From: Bacillota bacterium
GTDB taxonomy: Bacteria > Bacillota > Clostridia > Lachnospirales > Lachnospiraceae
Direction of reading: 5' to 3'
Length of the DNA stretch: 12,293 nucleotides
NCBI GenBank assembly: GCA_023399455.1
Contig: JAEWPN010000180.1
Span: 1 to 12,293, forward strand
Shown here: one piece after another, positions 1-6,201 of the stretch
How the letters are laid out: each line of letters begins with the position of its first letter
How positions within the stretch are numbered: the first letter of the stretch is position 1
Notes under the pieces: generated by a model
Told to the model about the DNA's origin: nothing
The model's input: only the letters and a program-made list of their open reading frames with translations
Databases searched by the model: none
Program-made: the position numbers and the translations under genes

Positions 1-346
1 TAAACTTCATAAAGTTCATATCGATAAATGTATTATATTTCAAAAGGCAATCCGTCAGCTTATGAATTGGCTCGGCTATTTTTCCCGCGGGTAATAATTC
101 GGTCCAGTGAACACCCACCAAATTGCATTTTGCGAATTCCCCGTTCTTCATCTGGGTATATTCTGCCTGGAGGCTTATTATATTACAGCCATGGAATTTA
201 CAGCCCATAAAGTGACATTTTTCAAGAGTGCACTCTTCAAGGGTACAGTTTATAAATTCGCAGTCATAAAACTCATAGCCGTCCAGCGTCTCCTCTGACA
301 TCTTTATGTTTTCGAACAGCCTGCCTTCATAATATTTCTCATCCAT
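1..346 (-). CDS. Pentapeptide-repeat protein, 3' part beyond the window
   Basis: The minus strand is open from an ATG at 346 to the window edge (115 codons, no stop), so the C-terminus is missing. The translation begins MDEKYYEGRLFENIKMSEE and then shows pentapeptide-repeat spacing: aromatic or leucine residues every fifth position with small, Asn, Cys or Gly residues between (YEFYDCEFINC, CTLEECTLEKC, HFMGCKFHGC, GEFAKCNLVG). Such proteins fold as a right-handed quadrilateral beta helix. Some family members (Qnr, MfpA) mimic DNA and protect gyrase, but most have no known role and nothing here identifies one. It is unusually rich in cysteine. AGGAG lies at 359-363, 12 bases from the ATG, which is a rather long spacing. 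A good minus-strand promoter lies at 434-462. The first ~115 codons are certain as coding; the function is unknown. Confidence 0.85.
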   Translation of the reverse strand, partial: MDEKYYEGRLFENIKMSEETLDGYEFYDCEFINCTLEECTLEKCHFMGCKFHGCNIISLQAEYTQMKNGEFAKCNLVGVHWTELLPAGKIAEPIHKLTDCLLKYNTFIDMNFMKF

Positions 347-383
347 TATTTCACTCAGCTCCTATTTTATATTTTTATAAGCT

Positions 384-423
384 ACCATCGCTTGACAAGG
401 TTTTACACTCCCTGAACCATGAG
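384..423 (-). repeat. 40-bp hairpin repeat, copy 1
   Basis: It matches 8209-8248 at 34 of 40 positions. Read on the minus strand it sits at the very 5' end of the predicted pentapeptide-gene transcript. An inner stem CAGGG/CCTTG with a GTGTAA-containing 9-base loop and a 3-base TCA bulge is the same as in copy 2. The outer 9-bp stem is degraded here, with two mismatches and two G-T pairs. It could be a small structured RNA element, a degenerate palindromic intergenic repeat or a transposon end. Confidence 0.6.
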
Positions 424-433
424 ATTTGTTTGT

Positions 434-462
434 ATTATAGTAAAAAATAAGGGAGAAGGCAA
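434..462 (-). promoter_or_regulatory. Sigma-A promoter for the pentapeptide-repeat gene
   Basis: On the minus strand, TTGCCT (457-462) and TATAAT (434-439) are separated by exactly 17 bases. Transcription would start near 427 and give an ~80-base untranslated leader that opens with the 40-bp hairpin repeat at 384-423. Confidence 0.6.
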
Positions 463-483
463 ATGAGTAAATTTCTAAAGTGC

Positions 484-512
484 TTGACTGATAATTGCAG
501 CCTAATTATGAT
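484..512 (+). promoter_or_regulatory. Sigma-A promoter for the ABC-2 exporter operon
   Basis: TTGACT (484-489) and TATGAT (507-512) are separated by 17 bases. The transcript would start near 519, immediately before the hairpin at 521-540. Confidence 0.7.
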
Positions 513-520
513 ATAAATAC

Positions 521-540
521 ATCCGATAGGAATATCGGGT
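521..540 (+). promoter_or_regulatory. Palindrome / 5' leader hairpin of the exporter operon
   Basis: ATCCGATA and TATCGGGT form an 8-bp stem (one G-T pair) around a GGAA loop. It lies at the predicted transcript 5' end, so it may protect the mRNA; as DNA it could equally be an operator just downstream of the promoter. No regulator gene is adjacent. Confidence 0.5.
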
Positions 541-601
541 ACCCCATAAAGTTTAAAGAAAGAGGAAGTTATTCGATGTCATGAGATTGATGAGGATATG
601 C

Positions 602-1531
602 ATGGAGGACATAAAAGTGGAACACATAATTGAGGTAAAAGGCTTAAGGAAGTCCTATGGAAACATCCCGGCGGTAAAGGATATAAGCTTTTATGTGGAG
701 AAGGGGAAGATGTTCGCTTTCCTCGGATCCAATGGAGCTGGAAAGTCCACAACAATTAACAGCATATGTACTTTTCTTATGCCTGATATGGGAGTCGTAG
801 AGGTGGATGGCCATGTGCTGGGCAAGGAGGACGATAGAATAAGAGAGAGCATCGGTATTGTTTTCCAGGAAAGCCTGATGGATGAATTGCTGACGGTAGA
901 GGAAAATCTGATGCTTCGTGCCAGTTTTTATCCGATGAACAAGAGTGAGCGCGCTGCGGCGGTGAAGCAGGCGGCGGAGATTACGGAAATTACTGGAATA
1001 ATGAACCGCTATTACGGAAGACTTTCCGGTGGACAGAGGCGCAGGGCGGATATTGCACGAGCGCTTCTTCATACGCCGAAAGTCCTTTTTCTTGATGAAC
1101 CAACCACTGGTCTGGATTCCCAGACAAGAAAGAGCGTGTGGGACACGATCAAAAAGCTTAAAGAGGAGCAGGAGATGACGGTGTTTTTAACGACACACTA
1201 TCTGGAAGAAGCTGAGGATGCAGATTACTGCATGATAGTGGACGATGGGCAGATTGTGGCCAGGGGAACCCCGTTTTCAATGAAAGAGAAATATGCGAAG
1301 GATAAGCTGCGCTTAAGGTGCAGGGAGGAAGAACTGGTAAAGGAGAAATTGCAGGATAGAGGACTTTCTTTCGAGAAAAAAAACGAGTTTTTGGAGATAT
1401 GCCTGAAAAGCACCATGGACGCACTGCCTGTTTTAGATGAATGCAGGGAACTGATAAGAGATTTTTCAGTAATCAAAGGCTCTATGGATGATGTGTTTAT
1501 CGGAATTACAGGAAAGGAGCTAAGAGAATGA
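602..1531 (+). CDS. ABC-2 type exporter, ATP-binding subunit (DrrA/CcmA-like)
   Basis: This is the cytoplasmic ATPase of a two-gene exporter. Numbering from the ATG at 602 (309 residues): Walker A GSNGAGKST at 42-50, Q-loop Gln at 89, signature LSGGQ at 141-145, Walker B VLFLDEP near 161-167 followed by the D-loop TGLD, and switch His in TTHYLEEAE at ~199. The ~90 residues after the nucleotide-binding fold match the C-terminal extension usual in DrrA-type drug and antibiotic exporters. Start choice: GAGGA (592-596) is 5 bases from the ATG at 602. An in-frame ATG at 581 would add MRLMRIC and has AGAGGAAG (561-568) 12 bases away. The 3' end overlaps the permease gene as ATGA. All catalytic motifs are intact. 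The substrate cannot be read from the sequence; a drug, peptide or lipid is possible. Confidence 0.93.
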   Translation: MEDIKVEHIIEVKGLRKSYGNIPAVKDISFYVEKGKMFAFLGSNGAGKSTTINSICTFLMPDMGVVEVDGHVLGKEDDRIRESIGIVFQESLMDELLTVEENLMLRASFYPMNKSERAAAVKQAAEITEITGIMNRYYGRLSGGQRRRADIARALLHTPKVLFLDEPTTGLDSQTRKSVWDTIKKLKEEQEMTVFLTTHYLEEAEDADYCMIVDDGQIVARGTPFSMKEKYAKDKLRLRCREEELVKEKLQDRGLSFEKKNEFLEICLKSTMDALPVLDECRELIRDFSVIKGSMDDVFIGITGKELRE

Positions 1532-2382
1532 TAGCTTTTGCTGCGAGGAATTTAAAATTATATTTTAGGGATAAGGCAGCAGTATTCTTCTCTATGTTGG
1601 CGATACTCATCGAAATAGGATTATATGTGCTGTTTTTAGGAGACGTATGGACGGAGGAAGTCTCCATGTTCGACGGAGCCAGAGAGATGATGGATAATTG
1701 GGTAATGGCCGGAGTCCTTGCCACGACAGGAGTTACGACCAGCCTGGTCATACTGGGAAATATTGTAATAGACAAGGAATATAGAAAAATAAAGGATTTT
1801 ATAGCGGCCCCGGTAAAAAATTCAAAGCTTCTCATGGGATACTGGCTGGCCTCTTATGTTATAGGAATGATTATGAGCTTGATTACGCTTGTTATCGCTC
1901 AGGTGTATATCGTCTTGGATGGTGGGAGCCTGATAAAGCCGGAGGCATGTCTTGCACTTATCCTTCTTTTATTTATTACAAATCTGATGAGTACTGCTCT
2001 TATGCTTCTCTTTGTAATGTGCTTCAAAACAAACAGCGCTTTTTCGGCAGCAAATACGATACTTGGAACCCTGATCGGTTTTTTGACTGGGATTTATCTT
2101 CCTATCGGCATGTATCCGGAAGGCGTACAATGGATTATCCGTTTATTCCCTGTTTCTCATGCCGCTTCCCTCTTTCGAAGGATTATGATGGGAGATGTGA
2201 TGGAGACAAGTTTTGAGGGGATTCCTGCGGATATAGTAATGGATATTAAAGAACAGTTCGGAGTAGTATATAAGTTCGGCGACGAGGTAATGACATTCGC
2301 AGGAAGTATGGGTTTCATAATAGCAACGACGGCAGTTTGTTATCTTTTGGCTTTTTTTCTCATGAGGAAGAAGCAGAAATAA
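1528..2382 (+). CDS. ABC-2 type exporter, permease subunit
   Basis: A 284-residue integral membrane protein with about six hydrophobic segments, near residues 17-38, 58-80, 105-127, 138-163, 170-195 and 258-280. This is the size and layout of ABC-2 (DrrB-like) permeases. The short cytoplasmic N-terminus, with its amphipathic stretch and RD motif, and the motif IYLPIGMYPEGVQWIIRLFPVSHA ahead of the last large loop are typical of the family. The start overlaps the ATPase stop (ATGA at 1528-1531), which indicates translational coupling and a 1:1 complex. No terminator is visible before the next promoter at 2407, so some read-through into the uptake operon is possible. The exported substrate is unknown. 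Confidence 0.92.
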   Translation: MIAFAARNLKLYFRDKAAVFFSMLAILIEIGLYVLFLGDVWTEEVSMFDGAREMMDNWVMAGVLATTGVTTSLVILGNIVIDKEYRKIKDFIAAPVKNSKLLMGYWLASYVIGMIMSLITLVIAQVYIVLDGGSLIKPEACLALILLLFITNLMSTALMLLFVMCFKTNSAFSAANTILGTLIGFLTGIYLPIGMYPEGVQWIIRLFPVSHAASLFRRIMMGDVMETSFEGIPADIVMDIKEQFGVVYKFGDEVMTFAGSMGFIIATTAVCYLLAFFLMRKKQK

Positions 2383-2406
2383 TAAAGGCGTTACGTATGA
2401 AAATAG

Positions 2407-2434
2407 TTGACTTTCTTTCTATAAATGATATAAT
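2407..2434 (+). promoter_or_regulatory. Sigma-A promoter for the TrpXYZ-like uptake operon
   Basis: TTGACT (2407-2412), a 16-base spacer and a perfect TATAAT (2429-2434). The leader to the start at 2500 is only ~60 bases. No T-box, TRAP site or riboswitch is recognisable in it. Confidence 0.7.
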
Positions 2435-2446
2435 ACAGTATTATAT
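2428..2446 (+). promoter_or_regulatory. Palindrome overlapping the -10 and start site (operator candidate)
   Basis: ATATAATA and TATTATAT are perfect 8-bp inverted arms around CAG. The left arm contains the -10 box and the right arm covers the predicted transcription start, so a dimeric repressor bound here would block initiation. AT-rich palindromes around -10 boxes can arise by chance, so this is a candidate only. Confidence 0.35.
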
Positions 2447-2499
2447 TTTAGCACTTTGATGCGTTAAAACTTTACACTTATATCTGAGGAGGAAAAATT

Positions 2500-3585
2500 A
2501 TGAAAAAGATTTCTGTACTTATGCTAACGATGCTTATGGCGTTCAGCTTTGCTGCCTGCGGCAGCACGAATACTACAGATACTGCCGGTGCGCAGACAAC
2601 AGAAAGCGGGGAAACTACAGAAGCAGCCCAAACCGCGGAAGCAACGGATGCTGAAACCGAGGAGCAAGCACCGGCGGCGGAAGAGAGCCAGACCGATGCC
2701 GGAGCCGTATACAATGTAGGTATTGTTCAGCTGGTTCAGCATGAAGCGCTGGATGCGGCTACTCAGGGATTTAGAGATGCCCTTACGGAGAAGCTGGGAG
2801 ATCAGGTGGTATTCGATGAGCAGAATGCGGCGGGAGATTCCGCGACCTGTGCTACTATCGTAAACCAGTTTGTTTCCAGTAATTATGATTTGATTATGGG
2901 AAATGCAACGTCTGCTGTTCAGGCTGCTGCTTCTGCAACAGCCACGATTCCGATTCTTGGAACCTCCGTTACGGATTATGCCACCGCTTTGGATATCGAC
3001 AACTGGACGGGTGTAACCGGCAGGAACGTATCCGGAACCGCTGACCTTGCGCCTTTGGATAAGCAGGCCGAGATAATCAAGGAACTGTTTCCCGATGCAA
3101 AGAACATCGGCATTCTTTACTGCTCGGCAGAACCTAATTCTAAATATCAATCATCTACCATTCAGGGATATTTGACGGAGATGGGTTATACTTGTACGGA
3201 ATATACCTTTGCCGATTCCAATGACGTGGCTTCTGTTACCCAGACAGCATGTTCCGGAAGCGATGTGCTTTTTATTCCCACCGATAACACTGCGGCTTCC
3301 TGCACGGAAGCGATCAATAATGTGGCGGAGCCTGCGGGAGTACCCATTGTCACCGGTGAAGAAGGCATTTGCAAGGGATGCGGTGTTGCCACATTGTCTA
3401 TCAGTTATTATGACTTAGGCTATGCTACCGGAGAAATGGCTTATGAAGTACTGGTAAATGGTGCTGATATATCCGCAATGGAGATTCAATATTCTCCGAA
3501 TATCACTTATAAATATATGGCTGACCGTTCGGAGAAGCTGGGAGTCACTATTCCTGACAACTATATCGCTATAGAGGCTGAATAA
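2500..3585 (+). CDS. Substrate-binding lipoprotein of ABC_sub_bind/TrpX family
   Basis: The extracytoplasmic receptor of the uptake system, 361 residues. A lipoprotein signal peptide (MKK, hydrophobic run, lipobox FAAC) predicts lipidation at Cys20. Residues 21-68 are a low-complexity Thr/Glu/Ala linker that would tether the domain to the membrane. The mature domain begins VYNVGIVQLVQHEALDAATQGF, followed by blocks such as NQFVSSNYDLIMGNATSAVQAAA, IPILGTSVTDYATA, KNIGILYCSAEPNSK and VPIVTGEE, the pattern of the COG2984 family of periplasmic-binding-like proteins, which includes the TrpX tryptophan-uptake receptors. GAGGAGG at 2486-2492 is 7 bases before the ATG. The permease and ATPase follow. 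The substrate is an inference from the family; aromatic amino acids are plausible, but other small molecules are not excluded. Confidence 0.9.
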   Translation: MKKISVLMLTMLMAFSFAACGSTNTTDTAGAQTTESGETTEAAQTAEATDAETEEQAPAAEESQTDAGAVYNVGIVQLVQHEALDAATQGFRDALTEKLGDQVVFDEQNAAGDSATCATIVNQFVSSNYDLIMGNATSAVQAAASATATIPILGTSVTDYATALDIDNWTGVTGRNVSGTADLAPLDKQAEIIKELFPDAKNIGILYCSAEPNSKYQSSTIQGYLTEMGYTCTEYTFADSNDVASVTQTACSGSDVLFIPTDNTAASCTEAINNVAEPAGVPIVTGEEGICKGCGVATLSISYYDLGYATGEMAYEVLVNGADISAMEIQYSPNITYKYMADRSEKLGVTIPDNYIAIEAE

Positions 3586-3604
3586 TCAACAAATGGATGT
3601 GTAC

Positions 3605-3635
3605 TAAGGGGTGCCTGCTGGAAAGACACCCCTTA
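3605..3635 (+). promoter_or_regulatory. Intercistronic hairpin between receptor and permease genes
   Basis: TAAGGGGTG (3605-3613) and CACCCCTTA (3627-3635) form a perfect 9-bp stem with a 13-base loop and no following T run. Such hairpins after binding-protein genes typically protect the upstream message or cause partial termination, giving more receptor than transporter. The ribosome binding site AGGAGG (3643-3648) lies just after it. Confidence 0.6.
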
Positions 3636-3654
3636 AATTGTAAGGAGGATAAAA

Positions 3655-4623
3655 ATGAGTTATTTCGCTGCCCTTAATCCGATGAATTTGGTGAATGCCC
3701 TTCCGGGATGTATCGCTCAAGGTGTTATATGGGGAATTATGGCCCTTGGTGTTTATGTTACCTTCCGGCTGCTGGACTTTGCGGACCTGACGGTTGACGG
3801 ATCCTTTGCTACCGGCGGTGCAGTTACCGTAATGCTGACATTAGCTGGTGTTCCCATACCAGCGGCCTTGCTGGTGGCAATATTTGCCGGTCTTCTGGCG
3901 GGTCTGGTTACCGGACTGCTGCATACTGCTCTCGGCATTCCGCCGATTCTTTCGGGAATTCTGACGCAGATTGCGCTGTATTCCGTCAATCTGCATATTA
4001 TGGGTATGGCAGCGAACATGGCTTTGAGCTCTCAGAAATATAACCTGCTCGTTTCTTTGATGAATATACCGAAATCGATTTTAGTGGGCGGTTTTTTTGC
4101 AGCGGCTTTGATCGCTCTACTGTATTGGTATTTCGGTACTGAGCAGGGCTGTTCCATACGGGCTACCGGATGCAATCAGTCCATGAGCAAGGCTAACGGA
4201 ATCAACATCAATTTTACGAAGGTACTTGCCCTTGCGCTGTCTAATGGTCTCGTAGGGCTTGCCGGCGGTCTGATGGCACAATATCAGGGGTTTTCCGACA
4301 TCAATATGGGACGCGGAGCCATCGTCATCGGTCTGGCTGCAGTTATCATCGGGGAAGTGCTTGGCGAGAGTATTTTAAGAAAGCGTTTGAATTTTGCTCT
4401 TCGCCTCGTATTCGTCGTTATGGGCGGCATTATTTATTATGTCGTAGTCGGAATCGTGCTCTGGTTAAAGCTGAACTCCAACGACTTAAAGCTGTTTACC
4501 GCTATTATAGTAGCAGTATTTCTTGCGGTTCCTTATCTTCAGGGCAGGAGTAAGAACTCTTTTGCCCGTACCGCAAAAGCTTCTCTTGCCGCACTTCAGG
4601 CGAGAAAGGATAAGGAGGATTAA
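3655..4623 (+). CDS. ABC uptake transporter permease (TrpY/COG4120-like)
   Basis: A 322-residue membrane protein with eight to nine hydrophobic segments, for example near 17-38, 69-90, 98-120, 143-160, 188-210, 222-240, 249-272 and 279-296. The cytoplasmic motif EQGCSIRATGCN (about 163-174) matches the ATPase-coupling loop of LivH/RbsC-type permeases (BPD_transp_2). The N-terminal stretch ADLTVDGSFATGGA is characteristic of the COG4120 group partnered with ABC_sub_bind receptors. The C-terminus is a basic and charged tail of ~25 residues. AAGGAGG sits 6 bases before the ATG. The gene ends 4 bases before the ATPase start, and its last codons carry that gene's ribosome binding site. Confidence 0.92.
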   Translation: MSYFAALNPMNLVNALPGCIAQGVIWGIMALGVYVTFRLLDFADLTVDGSFATGGAVTVMLTLAGVPIPAALLVAIFAGLLAGLVTGLLHTALGIPPILSGILTQIALYSVNLHIMGMAANMALSSQKYNLLVSLMNIPKSILVGGFFAAALIALLYWYFGTEQGCSIRATGCNQSMSKANGININFTKVLALALSNGLVGLAGGLMAQYQGFSDINMGRGAIVIGLAAVIIGEVLGESILRKRLNFALRLVFVVMGGIIYYVVVGIVLWLKLNSNDLKLFTAIIVAVFLAVPYLQGRSKNSFARTAKASLAALQARKDKED

Positions 4624-4627
4624 GCAT

Positions 4628-5422
4628 ATGTTAAATATCATAGATATCCATAAAACTTTCAATCTCGGTACCATCAACGAAAAGACGGCTCTCAACGGAG
4701 TGGATCTTCATCTGGATAAAGGTGATTTCTGTACGATTATCGGAGGAAACGGAGCCGGGAAATCCACCATGCTGAATGCAGTTGCAGGCGTATGGCCGGT
4801 GGATAAGGGCGCGATACTTCTAAATGGGAAGAACATTACCGGATTGCCGGAGCATAAGAGGGCAGGTTTTCTCGGACGCGTATTTCAGGATCCAATGACC
4901 GGAACTGCCTCCAGCATGGAGATTGAGGAAAATCTGGCACTGGCAGCCCGCCGAGGTAAAAGCCGGAAGCTGAGCTGGGGAATTACCAGACAGGAAAAGG
5001 AAAGATATAGAGAGCTTTTGAGGGTCCTCGATTTGGGACTCGAGGATCGTATGACTTCCAAAGTGGGTCTGTTGTCCGGGGGCCAGCGTCAGGCGCTTAC
5101 CCTGCTCATGGCTACCTTGCAGCAGCCGAATTTATTGCTTTTGGACGAACATACTGCGGCCTTGGACCCCAAAACAGCAGAAAAGGTACTTCGCGTAACA
5201 GACCAGATTATTGAAGAGAATCATCTCACCGCGCTGATGGTCACTCATAATATGAAGGATGCCATAGCTCACGGCAATCGTCTGATTATGATGCACGACG
5301 GAAGGGTGATTCTAAATATTTCAGGGGAAGAGAAGAAGAAGCTTACGGTAGCGGATCTGCTGCACCAGTTCGAGCTTGTTTCCGGTGAGGAATTCGCCAG
5401 CGATAAGGCGATCCTTGCTTAG
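4628..5422 (+). CDS. ABC uptake transporter ATP-binding protein (TrpZ/COG1101-like)
   Basis: The ATPase of the same importer, 264 residues from the ATG at 4628. Walker A is GGNGAGKST (39-47), Q-loop Gln87, signature LSGGQ (149-153), Walker B LLLLDE (169-174) and switch His207 in VTHNM. The residue after the Walker B Glu is His (DEHTAALD) instead of the more usual Pro, as is common in this subfamily. AAGGAGG (4612-4618) is 9 bases upstream and decides this start. The reading frame stays open further upstream to 4523, but that extra part overlaps the permease gene and has no family match. It is the last gene of the operon, followed by an intrinsic terminator at 5505-5541. Confidence 0.93.
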   Translation: MLNIIDIHKTFNLGTINEKTALNGVDLHLDKGDFCTIIGGNGAGKSTMLNAVAGVWPVDKGAILLNGKNITGLPEHKRAGFLGRVFQDPMTGTASSMEIEENLALAARRGKSRKLSWGITRQEKERYRELLRVLDLGLEDRMTSKVGLLSGGQRQALTLLMATLQQPNLLLLDEHTAALDPKTAEKVLRVTDQIIEENHLTALMVTHNMKDAIAHGNRLIMMHDGRVILNISGEEKKKLTVADLLHQFELVSGEEFASDKAILA

Positions 5423-5504
5423 GGCGTATCTGAAAACTCGTAGCACCGTTCCTGATGCTATGACAATGTGATTGGAAAATGTTTCTGGATGTTTTTACAC
5501 ATCG

Positions 5505-5541
5505 GCGGTATAATCATTTTAGATTATGCCGCTTTTATCTT
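5505..5541 (+). terminator. Rho-independent terminator of the uptake operon
   Basis: An 11-bp stem (GCGGTATAATC with GATTATGCCGC, one G-T pair) has a 6-base loop and is followed by TTTTATCTT. It lies 83 bases after the ATPase stop. The stretch 5423-5504 between them holds no gene that I can see. The T tract overlaps the left tip of the fold-back repeat. Confidence 0.8.
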
Positions 5542-5841
5542 ATGGGATTAGGGTGTCAAAAGGTCCTTTTGCGAACGTCTCCAGGCAATATGCTCAAAAC
5601 AAAAAGACTCCTGCGCCGAATTCCAATATATAAGAAGTTCTAATTCTCAATCTATTCGCGCCAAACATACCAGAAAACAAAAAACTCGCTGCGCTCAAAC
5701 AGTTTTGTTTTCTGTTATGGCTCAAATATCCAGAGAAAGAACTTCTAAATATTTACATAGGCGCAGTCGTTCTTTTGGTTTTGGTCATATTGACCAGAAT
5801 GTATTTATAAAGGACCTTTTCACCCTAATCCTATAAGATAA
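5535..5841. repeat. ~305-bp fold-back element (long imperfect inverted repeat)
   Basis: The two ends are near-perfect inverted copies: ATCTTATGGGATTAGGGTG at 5537-5555 against the complement of 5821-5839, then AAAAGGTCC (5558-5566) against GGACCTTTT (5812-5820). Complementarity continues inward almost to the centre with small gaps: CAATATG near 5592 with CATATTG near 5787, CTGCGCC near 5613 with GGCGCAG near 5760, AGAAGTTCT near 5633 with AGAACTTCT near 5738, and an inner hairpin AGAAAACAAAA...AGTTTTGTTTTCT (5672-5713) around 5690. No ORF of note lies inside. The whole element could fold into one long hairpin as RNA or single-stranded DNA. The likeliest explanation is a MITE/fold-back mobile element; a structured RNA is the alternative. 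A 3-base TAT flanks the GG/CC tips but is too short to prove target duplication. Confidence 0.8.
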
Positions 5842-5893
5842 CAAAATGAGCGCTGAAGTATCCGTCTTTAAGACATGCCTTTTCAGCGCTCAT
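5835..5893 (-). terminator. Minus-strand terminator ending the leader RNA
   Basis: A perfect 12-bp stem ATGAGCGCTGAA / TTCAGCGCTCAT (5846-5857 and 5882-5893) is followed on the minus strand by TTTGTTATCTTAT. It would end transcription from the leftward promoter at 6202-6230. The stem's 5' arm is part of a possible mini-ORF (5883-5909), so a ribosome there would disrupt the terminator. Confidence 0.65.
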
Positions 5894-5909
5894 AAATAAA
5901 ACAGCCCAT
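5883..5909 (-). CDS. Second mini-ORF (MGCFIYER) entering the terminator stem
   Basis: An ATG at 5909 opens an 8-codon frame that ends in a TGA inside the 5' arm of the terminator stem. GGAG lies at 5920-5923, 10 bases upstream. A ribosome finishing or pausing on this frame would occupy the terminator's 5' arm, the geometry used by ribosome-mediated attenuators. The frame is so short that chance occurrence is likely enough to keep confidence low. Confidence 0.25.
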   Translation of the reverse strand: MGCFIYER

Positions 5910-6080
5910 AATAAATAAACTCCGTAAAAATATGTGTAAATGACAACAAAAAAGCACAACGATACCGTTATGCCTTCCAAAGAGTCTAAATAATACAAAC
6001 GTCTATTTGAAGTGTATGAACTCTTGCCACGCAAGGGTTAAGCATTCAGTAAAGCAGATACACCGGCTTCATTCGCCGAT

Positions 6081-6123
6081 AAAAGGACAGACCCATAGCG
6101 TAATCGCTAACGTCTTTCCTTTT
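6081..6123 (-). other. Large stem-loop within the leader RNA
   Basis: AAAAGGAAAGAC and GTCTGTCCTTTT pair at 11 of 12 positions, enclosing an inner stem AGCG/CGCT with an ATTA loop. On the minus strand the 3' arm ends in a short T run (TCCTTTTATC), so it could act as an early pause or a weak terminator only 8 bases after the leader-peptide stop codon. Confidence 0.55.
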
Positions 6124-6130
6124 CAACTAT

Positions 6131-6169
6131 TTAGTTAGTTGTGTTCTCCAATACCGACTCACGTAACAT
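6131..6169 (-). CDS. Leader peptide candidate MLRESVLENTTN
   Basis: A 12-codon ORF starts ~25 bases after the predicted transcription start. GAGAGG (complement of 6177-6182) lies exactly 7 bases before the ATG at 6169. An in-frame ATG at 6175 would be only 1 base from that site and is unlikely. The ORF stops 8 bases before the base of the large hairpin, so a ribosome paused near its end could change the folding of the RNA. I do not recognise the peptide as any named leader. Confidence 0.45.
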   Translation of the reverse strand: MLRESVLENTTN

Positions 6170-6201
6170 GAACATACCTCTCTTTTTTTAATAATGATTT
6201 T

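Larger units (their letters stand above)
5846..6195 (-). ncRNA. Candidate leader/attenuator RNA with no downstream gene
   Basis: This is the predicted minus-strand transcript from the promoter at 6202-6230 to the terminator at 5846-5893, about 350 bases. In order it contains a 12-codon leader ORF with good ribosome binding site, a large hairpin (6081-6123), a smaller hairpin ATCGGC/GCCGGT (about 6063-6080), a short stem CTTGC/GCAAG (near 6023-6035), a mini-ORF and the terminator. This order resembles leaders upstream of resistance genes for ribosome-targeting antibiotics. What should follow is missing: beyond the terminator lies only the fold-back element and the end of a convergent operon. 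It may be a relic left after gene loss or a free-standing small RNA. Confidence 0.5.

Noticed and set aside
28..298. Two plus-strand ORFs of about 60 codons at the left edge
   Set aside because: They lie antisense to the pentapeptide-repeat gene, whose periodic codons explain the open frames.
392..438. TTGACA inside the 40-bp repeat considered as a promoter -35 box (also at copy 2)
   Set aside because: No -10 box lies at 16-18 bases in either copy, so it is just part of the repeat.
463..516. 17-codon ORF (MSKFLKCLTDNCSLIMI) with GGGAGAAGG upstream, ahead of the ABC-2 exporter operon
   Set aside because: The exporter promoter (484-512) lies inside it and starts transcription after its end, and I see no good rightward promoter before it. 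The GGGAGAAGGCAA stretch overlaps the leftward promoter of the pentapeptide gene.
2441..2499. T-box, TRAP site or riboswitch ahead of the TrpXYZ-like operon
   Set aside because: The leader is too short and lacks T-box landmarks or repeated GAG/TAG triplets.
5831..6034. 67-codon minus-strand ORF from a TTG codon, with a hydrophobic middle
   Set aside because: It has no ribosome binding site, runs through the stems and terminator of the predicted leader RNA, and extends past the terminator T tract. RNA structure explains the sequence better.
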